In this document: positions 1-10,059 of the stretch, in pieces
How the letters are laid out: every line of letters starts with the position of its first letter
Numbering within the stretch: the first letter of the stretch is position 1
Origin: Candidatus Binatia bacterium
GTDB taxonomy: Bacteria > Desulfobacterota > Binatia > UBA12015
Direction of reading: 5' to 3'
DNA: 64,000 nt
Assembly: GCA_036563615.1 (NCBI GenBank)
Contig: DATCMB010000006.1
Location: 814,149-878,148 of the forward strand
Notes under the pieces: model-generated
Database searches by the model: none
What the model was told of the DNA's origin: nothing
Seen by the model: only the letters and a program-made list of their open reading frames with translations
Made by a program: the position numbers and the translations under genes

Positions 1-941
1 CGCGTGCCGTTGGCGGAGAGGATCGCGTCGGCAGCCATGCGGCCGCTCTCCACCGCCGGACCGATTCCCTCGCCGCTGACGCCGCGCGCGAGCCCGGCCG
101 CGTCGCCGACGAGCAGATAGCCTTCCCCCGCGACGCGTCGCGGGTGATCGATGCGGATCGCGTACGCGTGCCCGCGAAACGGCTCGAGCTCGAGCCCGGC
201 CGGCAAGCGGCCGTCGGCGCGCAAGCGGTCGAGGAACGCGTTCGCGCGCCGGTGCAGGTCGCGTCCGTCGCCGAGGCAGCCGATGCCGACGTTCAGGAAG
301 TCGCCCTTGGTGAAGTACCAGGCGTAGCCGCGGAAGTCGGGCTCGGCGAAGAGCTCCGGCGTGCCGTGGCGGCGCGTGAGCTCGCGCAGCAGCGACGCGC
401 CGACGCGCGTCTCGCTCTCGCGCGTCACCACCACCGCCTCGCGCTCGTCGATCTCGCCGAGCGCGCGCGACACCGGACAGTTGTGGCCGCCCGCGCCGAT
501 CACGAACGGCGCGCGCAGCGGGCCCGCCGTGGTCTCGAGGACGACGTCGTCGCCTTCGCGGTGCGCGCCGGTCACGCGGACGCCCTCGCGCACCTCCGCG
601 CCGGCCTTCTCCGCGCGACGCAGCAGGTACTCGTCGAACTCGCGCCGCACGATGCCGTAGCTGACGACGCGCGGCCAGGTCGTCTCCAGCACCTCGCCGT
701 CGACGTCGAGCGTCGCCTGCGAGAACGGCTGGATGGTGAGCGGGTACGTGTTCGGATCGAGCTCGAGCGCGCGCCACACCTTCGGCGTCACCCAGCCGGC
801 GCACAGCTTGACGCGCGGGAACTTCGCCGCGTCGACCAGCAGGACGCGCGCGCCGCCGCTCGCGAGGCGCCAGGCCGCGGTCGAGCCACCCGGCCCACCG
901 CCGACCACGATCGCGTCCCAGGCGGCTGCGGCGGCCGTCAT
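1..941 (-). CDS. Geranylgeranyl-reductase-family FAD-dependent oxidoreductase (C-terminus cut by window edge)
   Basis: The first 313 residues are visible and the 3' end lies outside the window. The N-terminus has the dinucleotide-binding motif VVGGGPGGS (about residues 12-20), followed by an acidic strand end (LLVDAAKFPR) and KLCAGW, which resembles the K-x-C-G-G segment of this family. Near the window edge come YLLVGDAAG and SGEGIGPA, the second FAD-contact motif. Family members reduce isoprenoid double bonds or hydroxylate and reduce other lipids with FAD. The exact substrate cannot be read from sequence. The ATG at 941 overlaps the stop of the upstream gene (938-940) as ATGA, so the two are probably translated together. 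The upstream partner is a CFA-synthase N-domain-like protein, which makes a lipid substrate more likely. Confidence 0.85.
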   Translation of the reverse strand, partial: MTAAAAAWDAIVVGGGPGGSTAAWRLASGGARVLLVDAAKFPRVKLCAGWVTPKVWRALELDPNTYPLTIQPFSQATLDVDGEVLETTWPRVVSYGIVRREFDEYLLRRAEKAGAEVREGVRVTGAHREGDDVVLETTAGPLRAPFVIGAGGHNCPVSRALGEIDEREAVVVTRESETRVGASLLRELTRRHGTPELFAEPDFRGYAWYFTKGDFLNVGIGCLGDGRDLHRRANAFLDRLRADGRLPAGLELEPFRGHAYAIRIDHPRRVAGEGYLLVGDAAGLARGVSGEGIGPAVESGRMAADAILSANGT

Positions 942-1291
942 ACGCGGCGCAGGTCCTTGTAGATGGCGAGCTTTTCGAGCAAGCCGAGCCGGAGATCCTC
1001 GAGCTGGTTCGCGACCCGCAGCGCCTCGAACAGGTCGCCGTCGACGTCGATCTTGTTGTCGATGAACGCTTCCGCCATCAGACGCGTGTTGTTGCTGCTG
1101 AACGCGCGGCGGAACGCCTCGCGGTCGCGAATCACCAGCGTGAAGGAGCCGTCCGGGTTGCCGATCTGGCCCTCGGTGCCGTCCCACAGGCGGTAGCGCA
1201 CGCCCGGCTTGACGCCCCCGAACACCCGCCGCAGCACCCCGGCCGCACCCTTGCGGCTACGCGCGGCGGCCCTCTCGGATGTCGCTTCCAT
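938..1291 (-). CDS. Stand-alone CFA-synthase N-terminal-like domain protein
   Basis: A 117-residue protein. The pattern YRLWDGTEGQ, then FTLVIRDREAFRRAF, then AEAFIDNKIDVDGDLFEALR resembles the N-terminal non-catalytic domain of cyclopropane-fatty-acid synthases, whose typical version reads roughly F-WDG-S, FTLVL-D-A-RR, EAY-G-IDVEGDL. The SAM-methyltransferase domain that normally follows is absent, because the protein stops right after this domain. Start choice: an ATG at 1291 is preceded by GGAGGG (1306 to 1301, nine bases away), which fits better than the GTG one codon upstream at 1294. It overlaps the FAD reductase by four bases. Lipid or acyl-chain handling for the reductase is an inference. 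An SCP2-like fold is an alternative. Confidence 0.65.
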   Translation of the reverse strand: MEATSERAAARSRKGAAGVLRRVFGGVKPGVRYRLWDGTEGQIGNPDGSFTLVIRDREAFRRAFSSNNTRLMAEAFIDNKIDVDGDLFEALRVANQLEDLRLGLLEKLAIYKDLRRV

Positions 1292-1300
1292 CACGGATGA

Positions 1301-1306
1301 CCCTCC
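1301..1306 (-). promoter_or_regulatory. Shine-Dalgarno site that fixes the start of the CFA-N-like gene
   Basis: GGAGGG on the minus strand, nine bases upstream of the ATG at 1291. It favours ATG 1291 over GTG 1294. It lies in the 132-base gap between divergent genes (1292-1423). That gap also holds a T-run near 1317-1322, but I see no convincing promoter hexamers in it. Confidence 0.6.
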
Positions 1307-1423
1307 GATCGCCCCTGTTTTTGTCTCCTACGGAACTGGCGCCGAGGCAAGTCCGGCGCGCGCCGCGCGACGCTGCGCGCCGTCGACGTGCCGCGGTCAC
1401 GAGCGTCCGTTATCGAGCGCGAC

Positions 1424-3106
<1,683 letters not shown>

Positions 3107-3252
3107 CGGTCGGACGCGGTCGCGACTCGGTAGTTTCTACAGCGCGCGCGGACGGACTTACCGCGAGTCCGTCCGCGTCGCGCGGCGCAGCGCGCTGGAG
3201 GCTCCGTGCGGCGCTGCACGGGCGCAGCACGGAAGTTGCTCGGCAAGCCCGC

Positions 3253-4317
3253 GTGCCGGGAACGCACGTCAGCGAGCTCGCCCCGCGCGGGCAGACGAAC
3301 GGGCAGCGCGTCGTCCCCTGCGTCGCCTGCGGCGGGACGCAGGTGCGCGTTCTGCTGACGCCCGACGATCTGCGCGCCGAGCAAGCGTGGCTCGAGCGCT
3401 TCCACGCTGCGCGCGTCGACCGCCCGGCGCACGAGGCGAAGGACCTCGCGAGCTTCACGCAGAACGACGCGACCAACGTCGTCGCGTGCGTCGCCTGCGG
3501 CACGCTGCTGCGCGATCCGCAGCCGACCTGCGAGCTCCTCGGCGAGCGCTACTCCGACGACGAGTACGGACGCGAGACGCTCGAGGCGCTCGCCCGCAAC
3601 CAGGACCGCTTCTTCGCAGCCGCGCTCGAGCGGCTCGCCGACGCGCTGGGCGAGCTCGACGCCGGTGCACGCGTCCTCGAGGTCGGAAGCTTCGTCGGCG
3701 GCTTCCTGCGCGCCGCCGCACGGCGCGGCTGGCGCACGACCGGGATCGACGTCGGCGAGGAGACGACGCGCTTCATGCGCGAGGATGGGCTCGACGTCCT
3801 CGCCGGCGATCTGCTCGAGCTGTCGCTGCCCGAGGGCGCCTTCGATGCGGTCTTCGTCTGGAACACCTTCGACCAGCTCTGCAATCCGACCGACGTCCTG
3901 CGTCGCGTGCACGCGCTGCTGCGTCCCGGCGGGCTCGTCGTGCTGCGCGTGCCGAACGGACGCTTCGAGACCGCGTGCCTCGAGCTGCGCGCGCGCAACC
4001 GCGGAACGCGGCGCGAGGAGCGAATCCTCGCCGCGCAGGCGTACGAGAACTTCGTCACCTTTCCGTACCTCGCGGGCTACACGCCGGAGTCGCTGTGCGG
4101 CTTGCTCGCGGCGCACGGTCTCGGCTGCGTCGCCGTGCGCGGCGGCACGATCCTCGACCTCGCCGACGAGAGCACGAAGTCGTTCGCCGTGGCGGAGGAG
4201 GCGCGCTCGAAGCGCGGCGTGCTGCGCGCCTGCCGCGCCGCGCAGGGCGCGACCGGGCTCTCGTTCCACCCGTGGATCGACGTCGTCGCGCGCCGCGGCC
4301 GGGGACGCGCGGCGTGA
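3253..4317 (+). CDS. Class I SAM-dependent methyltransferase with N-terminal CxxC pairs
   Basis: About 354 residues. The N-terminus carries two CxxC pairs (PCVACGG and ACVACGT) about 55 residues apart, a zinc-ribbon-like arrangement often fused to Methyltransf_23 domains of glycan and antibiotic clusters. The SAM site is VLEVGSFVGGFLR followed by the acidic TGIDVGEE, with DAVFVWNTFDQL as motif II/III. The substrate is unknown. The reading frame is open well upstream, so the start is uncertain. GTG 3253 is the first start codon seen in the gap after ettA and has only a weak GGAAG upstream. A similar CxxC-methyltransferase lies at 26975-28081. C-methylation of a nucleotide-linked sugar is one option for this architecture, but no nucleotide-sugar genes are nearby. 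Confidence 0.75.
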   Translation: MPGTHVSELAPRGQTNGQRVVPCVACGGTQVRVLLTPDDLRAEQAWLERFHAARVDRPAHEAKDLASFTQNDATNVVACVACGTLLRDPQPTCELLGERYSDDEYGRETLEALARNQDRFFAAALERLADALGELDAGARVLEVGSFVGGFLRAAARRGWRTTGIDVGEETTRFMREDGLDVLAGDLLELSLPEGAFDAVFVWNTFDQLCNPTDVLRRVHALLRPGGLVVLRVPNGRFETACLELRARNRGTRREERILAAQAYENFVTFPYLAGYTPESLCGLLAAHGLGCVAVRGGTILDLADESTKSFAVAEEARSKRGVLRACRAAQGATGLSFHPWIDVVARRGRGRAA

Positions 4318-4350
4318 CGCGCGCCGTGTGACGCGCGGCGTGACGCGAGC
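4314..4350. repeat. Three tandem GTGACGCG-type units after the methyltransferase stop
   Basis: Three near-identical units GTGACGCGCGSC occupy 4314-4325, 4328-4339 and 4340-4350 (the last reads GTGACGCGAGC). The methyltransferase stop codon lies in the first unit. The repeat sits in the 77-base space between two convergent genes. It could be replication slippage or a transcription-end structure. I see no T-run. Confidence 0.5.
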
Positions 4351-4394
4351 ACGATGCACTCGAGCGCCGGCGCCCGACCGCGCCGCGCGATCGC

Positions 4395-5777
4395 TCAGCG
4401 ACCCGAAGCCGCGTCGTCCTCGAAGATCACGTCGAAGGTCATGACCTCGCCCGGCGGCGAGATGTTCTCGATGCGGAAGCGGCCGCGCGTGCCGTCGTAG
4501 GCGTTGGTGCTGGGCTGGGTGTCGGGGCCGGGGCCGTGCTTGCGGTTCGCCCACGGGTCGCCCTTGTCGCCGCGGTTGCCGCCGTGCGCGTGCCCGATGT
4601 CGAGGTGCGACGGCCACGAGTCCGCGGTCAGCAGGTCGACGCGCTTGTGATTGACGTCGTCCTGCGAGCGACGGTAGCTCGTCAGGCGCTCGTCGACGTG
4701 CCAGATCAGCAGACCCGGCGCCGGGATGCGGCGGTCGGCGCCGCGCTGCTCGCGGTTCTCGATCAGGAAGTACTCCCAGGGCTCGTGCGGCCCCTTGGCG
4801 TAGATCTTCACGACCTGCGCCGAGCGCGAGACGCTCGGCAGCTCCACGCGCTGCGTGCGGTCGACGATGATCGGATCGACCCAGCCGAGCGTGAGCTTCG
4901 ACCACGCGGAGAGGTGCGGCGGCGAGTCGCCGAGCCCGACCCAGGTGCCCTGACCCATGAGCCCCCAGATGCCGATGCCCTCGTGACGCTTGTTCGGCGC
5001 GTAGAGCTCCGGCAGCCCGAGCACGTGGCCGAACTCGTGCGCCATGACGCCGAACGGCGAGAGCGGCGGGAACGGGTCCTCCGCCACCACCATGCCGCGG
5101 CTGATCAGCTTGTCGCCGGCGCGCGCGAAGCCCGGTCCCTCGACCGCGTTCGACCACGGCAGACCCTTCGCCTGCTTCTTGATGTCGGACTCGGCGCCCG
5201 GTCCGGCGAACAGCACGACGACGATCTCCGGCCGCGCCGCGTGGACCAGCTCGCGCTCGCCCTTCGGCTCGGGGGCGCTCGCGAGCTCGAGCGCGTCGCG
5301 GATCATCGCGCCCGGCTGGCTCACGTACGCCGCGCGCTTGCGCGGCAGCGTGTACACCTTCTTCGCGACGATCGGCTCGATGTGGAAGCGGCGCGAGGAG
5401 ACCTCGTCGTAGTACGAGACCAGGCGGTCGATGTAGCCGCTGCGGCTCGCGTTCTGGAAGTCGCTCCACGGCCGCGTCGACGGCTGGTCGGGGAAGTCGA
5501 CGCGCAGGAAGAGCACGCGCGCGTTCGCGGGGACCGGCGTCCGGCGCGGGGTCGGCGCGGCGCTCGCTTGCGGATCGCCTTGCGCCGCCGCGGCCGCCGC
5601 GCCTGCCGACGGCGCTGCGGCCTGCGCCGTCGCCGTGCTCGCCGTCGCCAGCACGAGCGCCGCGACCAGCGCGGGAAACGCGCGCCGGAGGCCGCGTTGA
5701 CAAGCTCTCCACCCGCATGCCAGCAACGCGACAGGACCGCAGGAGGAGTGCGGTCGCACGATGCCCAAGCTCATCAT
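4395..5777 (-). CDS. Secreted M6-family (immune-inhibitor-A-like) metalloprotease
   Basis: About 460 residues. A hydrophobic signal segment (ALVAALVLATAS, about residues 36-47) is followed by an Ala/Ser/Pro-rich spacer and then the protease domain. The zinc site HEFGHVLGL spans residues 247-255 and is followed by PELY and by WGLMGQGTW, which matches the Met-turn region of M6 proteases. The start is unresolved. ATG 5777 overlaps the divergent glycosyltransferase by 17 bases. GTG 5759 (codon 7) would just avoid overlap, and TTG 5726 would give a more normal signal peptide. None has a clear Shine-Dalgarno site. Secretion and proteolysis follow from the motifs. A link to the glycan genes is only positional. 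Confidence 0.85.
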   Translation of the reverse strand: MMSLGIVRPHSSCGPVALLACGWRACQRGLRRAFPALVAALVLATASTATAQAAAPSAGAAAAAAQGDPQASAAPTPRRTPVPANARVLFLRVDFPDQPSTRPWSDFQNASRSGYIDRLVSYYDEVSSRRFHIEPIVAKKVYTLPRKRAAYVSQPGAMIRDALELASAPEPKGERELVHAARPEIVVVLFAGPGAESDIKKQAKGLPWSNAVEGPGFARAGDKLISRGMVVAEDPFPPLSPFGVMAHEFGHVLGLPELYAPNKRHEGIGIWGLMGQGTWVGLGDSPPHLSAWSKLTLGWVDPIIVDRTQRVELPSVSRSAQVVKIYAKGPHEPWEYFLIENREQRGADRRIPAPGLLIWHVDERLTSYRRSQDDVNHKRVDLLTADSWPSHLDIGHAHGGNRGDKGDPWANRKHGPGPDTQPSTNAYDGTRGRFRIENISPPGEVMTFDVIFEDDAASGR

Positions 5778-6798
5778 TCAGATTCCGTGTCTCAACGAGG
5801 CGGAAACGTTGCCCGAGACGGTCGCCGCCCTGCCGCGCAAGCTACCGGGCATCGACTCGATCGAGATCCTGGTCATCGACGACGGGTCGGAGGACGGGAC
5901 GGTGGAGGTGGCGCGACGCCTCGGCGTCGACCACATCGTGCGGTTTCCGCAGCATCAGGGGTTGGCGAAGGCGTTCTCGGCGGGAATCGATGCAGCTCTC
6001 AAGCTCGGCGCCGACATCATCGTCAACACGGATGCCGACAACCAGTATGAAGCGCACGACATCCCGGCGCTGGTCAAGCCGATCCTCGACGGTCGCGCCG
6101 ACATGGTCATCGGCGACCGCGGGCCGGAGAGCCTCGAGCACTTCAGCCCGCTGAAGCGCGCGCTGCAGTTCTACGGCAGCTGGGTGGTGCGCGGCCTCTC
6201 GGGGACCAACGTGCCCGACGCCGCGAGCGGCTTCCGCGCGCTGTCGCGCCGCGCCGCGCTGCGCCTCAACGTGATGTCGGACTTCACCTACACGCTCGAG
6301 ACGCTGGTCCAGGCGGGCAAGAAGCAGCTCGCGGTGACGCACGTCCCGGTGCGCACGCGCAAGACGCGCCCGTCGCGCCTGTTCTCGAGCATCCCGACCT
6401 ACCTGCGGCGCTCGTTCGTCACGCTGGTGCGGATCTACTCGCTGTACGAGCCGATCCGGGTGTTCTGGACGCTCGGCGCGGTGATGGTGTCGATCGGCAT
6501 CCTGATCGGGCTGCGCTTCCTCTACTACTACTTCTTCGAACCCGCCGGCGCCGGCAAGGTGCAGTCGCTGATCCTCGCCGCGGCCCTGTCGATCATCGGC
6601 ATGCAGACCATCCTGATGGGGCTCGTCGCCGACTTGATCGCCTCGAGCCGCTCGCTGATCGAGGACACGCTGCTGCGCGTGCGCAAGATGGAGCTGCGTC
6701 TCGGCGAGGCGCCCGACACCGAGCCGGGCTACCATCCCGAGCAGGAGGAGCTCGAGCCGCTCGAGGTGCAGCGGGGGACGGGCGCGGCGTCGCGGTGA
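5761..6798 (+). CDS. GT2 polyprenyl-phosphate glycosyltransferase with two C-terminal membrane helices
   Basis: 345 residues. The GT-A fold opens with LIIQIPCLNEAETLPE, and VIDDGSEDGT (39-47) and the DAD metal motif (91-93, context NTDADNQYE) follow. Two hydrophobic helices near residues 235-263 and 270-297 resemble those of GtrB/DPM-type enzymes, which move a sugar from a nucleotide donor onto polyprenyl phosphate at the inner membrane. AGGAGGAG at 5741-5748 is the Shine-Dalgarno site. The gene starts a tightly coupled run of five genes ending at 11957 (GTGA or TGATG overlaps throughout), including a GT-C-like protein that could use the lipid-linked sugar. The sugar is unknown. Confidence 0.88.
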   Translation: MPKLIIQIPCLNEAETLPETVAALPRKLPGIDSIEILVIDDGSEDGTVEVARRLGVDHIVRFPQHQGLAKAFSAGIDAALKLGADIIVNTDADNQYEAHDIPALVKPILDGRADMVIGDRGPESLEHFSPLKRALQFYGSWVVRGLSGTNVPDAASGFRALSRRAALRLNVMSDFTYTLETLVQAGKKQLAVTHVPVRTRKTRPSRLFSSIPTYLRRSFVTLVRIYSLYEPIRVFWTLGAVMVSIGILIGLRFLYYYFFEPAGAGKVQSLILAAALSIIGMQTILMGLVADLIASSRSLIEDTLLRVRKMELRLGEAPDTEPGYHPEQEELEPLEVQRGTGAASR

Positions 6799-7994
6799 TC
6801 GCGCTCCTGTTCGGGACGTACAACTCGCGACACGCGGCGAACTCCCTCCTCGCGTCGGACCTGCGCGCGGCGGGATTCGAGGTGCGCGAGTGCCACGAGC
6901 CGCTGTGGGAGGCGACGCGCGACAAGGACGCGCCGTACTTCGCGCCGCTCGGTCTCGCGCGTCTCGCACTGCGCTACCTCGCCGCGGCTGCGCGTCTCGC
7001 GCGCCGCTTTCCGGCGAGCGCGCGCGGCGCGTCGCTCGTGGTCGCGGGCTTCAACGGCCAGCTCGACGTGCTGCTCGCGCGCGCTCTCGCCGGCGGGCGT
7101 CGCGTGCTGTTCGCGCCGCTCGTGACGGTCAGCGAGACGCTGATCGACGATCGCGCGACGTATCGCGACGGCACGCTCGCCGGACGTCTCCTGCGCGCGC
7201 TCGATCGCCGGACGCTGGCCGCGGCGGACGTCGTGCTGATCGACACCGCGGCGCACCGCGACTACCTGATCGCGCGCCTCGGCGCCGAGCCGGCGCGCGT
7301 GGTCGTGCAGTACCTCGGCGCCGAGCCGGCGTTCGCCGCGGCCGAGGCCGCAGGCGACGCCGCGGGGGAAGCCGACGTCGCGAACGCCACCGACGTCGCG
7401 AGCGCCGCGCGGCCGCTGCGCGTCCTCGGCTACAGCCAGTACCTGCCGCTGCACGGCAACGAGGTGATCGCGCAGGCGGCGCGCCTGCTGACCGACGACC
7501 CGAGCATCGCCTTCGAGCTCGTCGGCACCGGACCCGAGCGCGCCCGCGTCGAGCCGCTGCTGCGCGCTCTGCCGAACGTCACTCTCGTGGATTGGGTTCC
7601 CTACGAGGAGCTGCCCGCGCGCATCGCGGCGGCCGACGTGGCGCTCGGCGTCTTCGGCACGACCGACAAGGCGCGCATGGTGATTCCGAACAAGGTCTAC
7701 CAGGCGGCGCAGGTCGGGCGGGCGATCGTCACGGCCGACACGCCGGCGATCCGCGAGGTGTTCGTGCACGGCGAGTCCGCCTGGCTCGTGCCGCCCGAGC
7801 CGCGCGCGCTCGCCGACGCGCTCTTGCGGCTCGCGCGCGATCCCGACCTGCGTGCGCGCCTCGGACGCGGCGCGCGCAGCGCCGTCGAGCGCGCGGCCGG
7901 ACCCGCGGTGCGCGCCGAGCGGCTGCGCGCGGCGCTCGCGCAGCGCGGGCTCGTCGCGGCTGCGGCGCCGCTCGTGGAGGGAGTCGCGTCGTGA
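6795..7994 (+). CDS. GT4-family glycosyltransferase
   Basis: 399 residues with a GT-B layout: N-terminal half with VLFAPLVTVSETLID, C-terminal half with ELVGTGPERARVEPL and NKVYQAAQVGRAIVTADTPA, the region that holds the donor-binding loop of GT4 enzymes. The classical E-x7-E is weak, so the family call rests on the overall pattern. An Ala/Asp-rich insertion (about residues 185-210) separates the two halves. The GTG start at 6795 overlaps the previous stop as GTGA. It presumably adds a sugar on the cytosolic face to a lipid-linked glycan. Donor and acceptor are unknown. Confidence 0.78.
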   Translation: MIALLFGTYNSRHAANSLLASDLRAAGFEVRECHEPLWEATRDKDAPYFAPLGLARLALRYLAAAARLARRFPASARGASLVVAGFNGQLDVLLARALAGGRRVLFAPLVTVSETLIDDRATYRDGTLAGRLLRALDRRTLAAADVVLIDTAAHRDYLIARLGAEPARVVVQYLGAEPAFAAAEAAGDAAGEADVANATDVASAARPLRVLGYSQYLPLHGNEVIAQAARLLTDDPSIAFELVGTGPERARVEPLLRALPNVTLVDWVPYEELPARIAAADVALGVFGTTDKARMVIPNKVYQAAQVGRAIVTADTPAIREVFVHGESAWLVPPEPRALADALLRLARDPDLRARLGRGARSAVERAAGPAVRAERLRAALAQRGLVAAAAPLVEGVAS

Positions 7995-8920
7995 GCGAGC
8001 CGGTCGTGGCTGCGGTGGTGGTGACGTGGAACGGCGGCTCGACCACGGACACCTGCATCGAGACGCTGCGCGAGAGCGAGGGCGTGCGCCTGCGGATCAT
8101 CGTCGTCGACAACGCGTCGCGCCCCGAGGAGCGCGAGCGCCTCGTCCGGCAGTACGGCCAGGCGAGCGACGTCGAGCTCGTGCTGCTCGACGAGAACCGC
8201 CACTTCGCGGGCGGCGTCAACGCCGGCGCGCGGCGCGCGCTCGAGGGCGAGGCGACGCACCTGCTGTTCCTCAACAACGACACCATGCTCGCGCGCGACT
8301 GCATCCGCCTGCTGGTCGAGACGGCGGAGTCGCACCCCGAAGCCGGCATCGTCGGGCCGGCGCTGCTCGACCTGAAGCCGCCGCACCGTCCACTGTCGCT
8401 CGGCGAGCGCTACGCCGCGTGGTCGCTCGCGGTGCCGCGCACGCTGCTCAAGGTGCGCTCGCGCGGCGACGGGTCGCCGTACCGCGTCGGCGGCATCATG
8501 GGATCCGCGATCCTCGTCACGCGCGAGTGCTTCGAGCGCGTCGGACCGTACCGCGAGGACCTGCTCGTCTACTACGAGGAGGTCGACTACTGCCTGCGGG
8601 CGCGCCGGCTCGGCTACCAGCCGCTGCTCGTGCCGGGCGCCATCGTGCTGCACGACGGCATGCGCGGCTTCGTGACCGGGCTGCAGCCGTACGCGGCGCA
8701 CCTGAAGACGCGCAACCAGCTTCTCTTGATGCGCGACCACGGCAGCGCCGCCGCGTGGCTCGCGTTCGTGCCGATCTACCTCGGGCTCGTCGTCGGCAGC
8801 TCGGTGATCTACGGGCTGCGCGGCCGCAGCGACGTCGTCTCGGCGCTGTGGCGCGGCGTCCGCGAGGGCCTGCGTCACGTGCTCGGCCGGCCGGCGGCCG
8901 CCGCGGGCGACGCTGCCTGA
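7991..8920 (+). CDS. GT2-family glycosyltransferase (rhamnosyltransferase-like)
   Basis: 309 residues. The N-terminus VVAAVVVTWNGGSTTD, then IIVVDNASRPEE, GGVNAGARRAL and the metal motif LFLNNDTML are the usual order for GT2 enzymes close to rhamnosyl- and O-antigen transferases. YYEEVDYCLRARRLGY is the acidic catalytic-base region of this subgroup. The C-terminus is hydrophobic and amphipathic and may sit on the membrane. GTG 7991 overlaps the previous stop. The gene lies between two GT4 genes, consistent with sequential addition of sugars to one acceptor. Confidence 0.85.
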   Translation: MSEPVVAAVVVTWNGGSTTDTCIETLRESEGVRLRIIVVDNASRPEERERLVRQYGQASDVELVLLDENRHFAGGVNAGARRALEGEATHLLFLNNDTMLARDCIRLLVETAESHPEAGIVGPALLDLKPPHRPLSLGERYAAWSLAVPRTLLKVRSRGDGSPYRVGGIMGSAILVTRECFERVGPYREDLLVYYEEVDYCLRARRLGYQPLLVPGAIVLHDGMRGFVTGLQPYAAHLKTRNQLLLMRDHGSAAAWLAFVPIYLGLVVGSSVIYGLRGRSDVVSALWRGVREGLRHVLGRPAAAAGDAA

Positions 8921-10059
8921 TGCCGCTCCACGTGGCGATCGGCGCCGTCGTCGGCGTCACCGGCGGTCCCGCGACGTACGCGGTCGAGCTCGTGCACGCG
9001 CTCGCGACGCTCGACGATGGGCCGGCGCTCGAGCTCACGGTGCTCACCGACCGCCCGGATCTGTTCGCCGATCTCGCGGGCGTGCGCGTGGTCGACGTCC
9101 CGCTCGCGTCGTCGTGGCGCCAGCCGTGGTGGGACAACGTCGCCGTGCCGCGCCACCTGCGCGCGCTCGCGCCGGACGTCTACCACGGCACCAAGCACGC
9201 GCTGCCGCTGCTCGCGACGCCTGCGCGGACGGCGCAGGTGGTGACGATCCACGACCTCGCCGTGCTCGCGGAGCCCGAGACCTTCGCGCGCGCGCAGCGT
9301 CTGCAGCTGCTCGTCCACCTGCGGCACGCCGCGCGCGCCGCGCAGCGCGTGATCTGCGTCTCGCGTCACGCCGCGGGCGACGTCGAGGCGCGCCTCGGCA
9401 TCCCGGCCGAGCGCATCGCCGTCGTGCCGCACGGCGTGAGCGCGCGCTTCCGGCCGCTGCAGGACCAGCGGCGCCGCGAGGCGGTGCGGCGCGCCTACGG
9501 CGCGGCAGAGGGCTTCCTGGTCTCGTTCGTCGGCACCGCGCAGCCGCGCAAGCGCATCGAGGTGGCGGTCGAGGCGGTCGCGCGCCTGCGCGCGGAGGGG
9601 CTGCCGATCGTGCTCGTCATCGCGGGGCGCCGGCGGCCGGGCTACACCGCGCCCTGGCTCGAGCAGCCGCCGCCGTTCGTGCGCCTGCTCGGCGAGGTCG
9701 ACGCCGAGCGGCTGGTCGAGCTCTATGGCGCGTCGGACGCGATGGTGAGCCCGTCGAGCTTCGAAGGTTTTGGCTTGACGTTCGTCGAGGCGATGGCGTG
9801 CGGCTGTCCGGTGATCGGCGTCGCGGCGACGTCGGTGCCGGAGGTGGTGGGCGAGGGCGGTCTGCTGGTCGAGCGTCCGGACGCGGGGCTGGTCGCGGAC
9901 GCGCTCGCGCGCCTGCTCCGCGACCGCGAGCTCTGGGCCGCGAAGTCGCGCAGCGCGCTCGCGCGCGCGGGCGAGCTCTCCTGGCGACGCGCCGCCGAGC
10001 GCACGCGCGACGTCTACCTCGCCGCCGCGGCGGCGCGACGCGACGGGTCGCCGGCGTGA
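8920..10059 (+). CDS. GT4-family glycosyltransferase
   Basis: 379 residues. Typical GT4 features: a Gly-rich N-terminal loop (VVGVTGGPATYAVEL), TIHDLAVLAEPE, VICVSRHAAGD, IAVVPHGVS, GTAQPRKRIEVAVEA, and the E-x7-E element in SSFEGFGLTFVEAMACG, which binds the nucleotide-sugar donor. The start ATG at 8920 shares one base with the previous stop (TGATG). This is a retaining transferase, with mannose or glucose donors common in the family. The specific sugar is not readable. It is the fourth gene of the 5761-11957 run. Confidence 0.88.
   Translation: MPLHVAIGAVVGVTGGPATYAVELVHALATLDDGPALELTVLTDRPDLFADLAGVRVVDVPLASSWRQPWWDNVAVPRHLRALAPDVYHGTKHALPLLATPARTAQVVTIHDLAVLAEPETFARAQRLQLLVHLRHAARAAQRVICVSRHAAGDVEARLGIPAERIAVVPHGVSARFRPLQDQRRREAVRRAYGAAEGFLVSFVGTAQPRKRIEVAVEAVARLRAEGLPIVLVIAGRRRPGYTAPWLEQPPPFVRLLGEVDAERLVELYGASDAMVSPSSFEGFGLTFVEAMACGCPVIGVAATSVPEVVGEGGLLVERPDAGLVADALARLLRDRELWAAKSRSALARAGELSWRRAAERTRDVYLAAAAARRDGSPA

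Noticed and set aside
5542..5680. Ala-rich, GCC-repeat stretches (also 38700-38880 and 46020-46150) as real tandem repeats or insertions
   Set aside because: They are low-complexity spacers after signal peptides of secreted proteins, and the copies are irregular.
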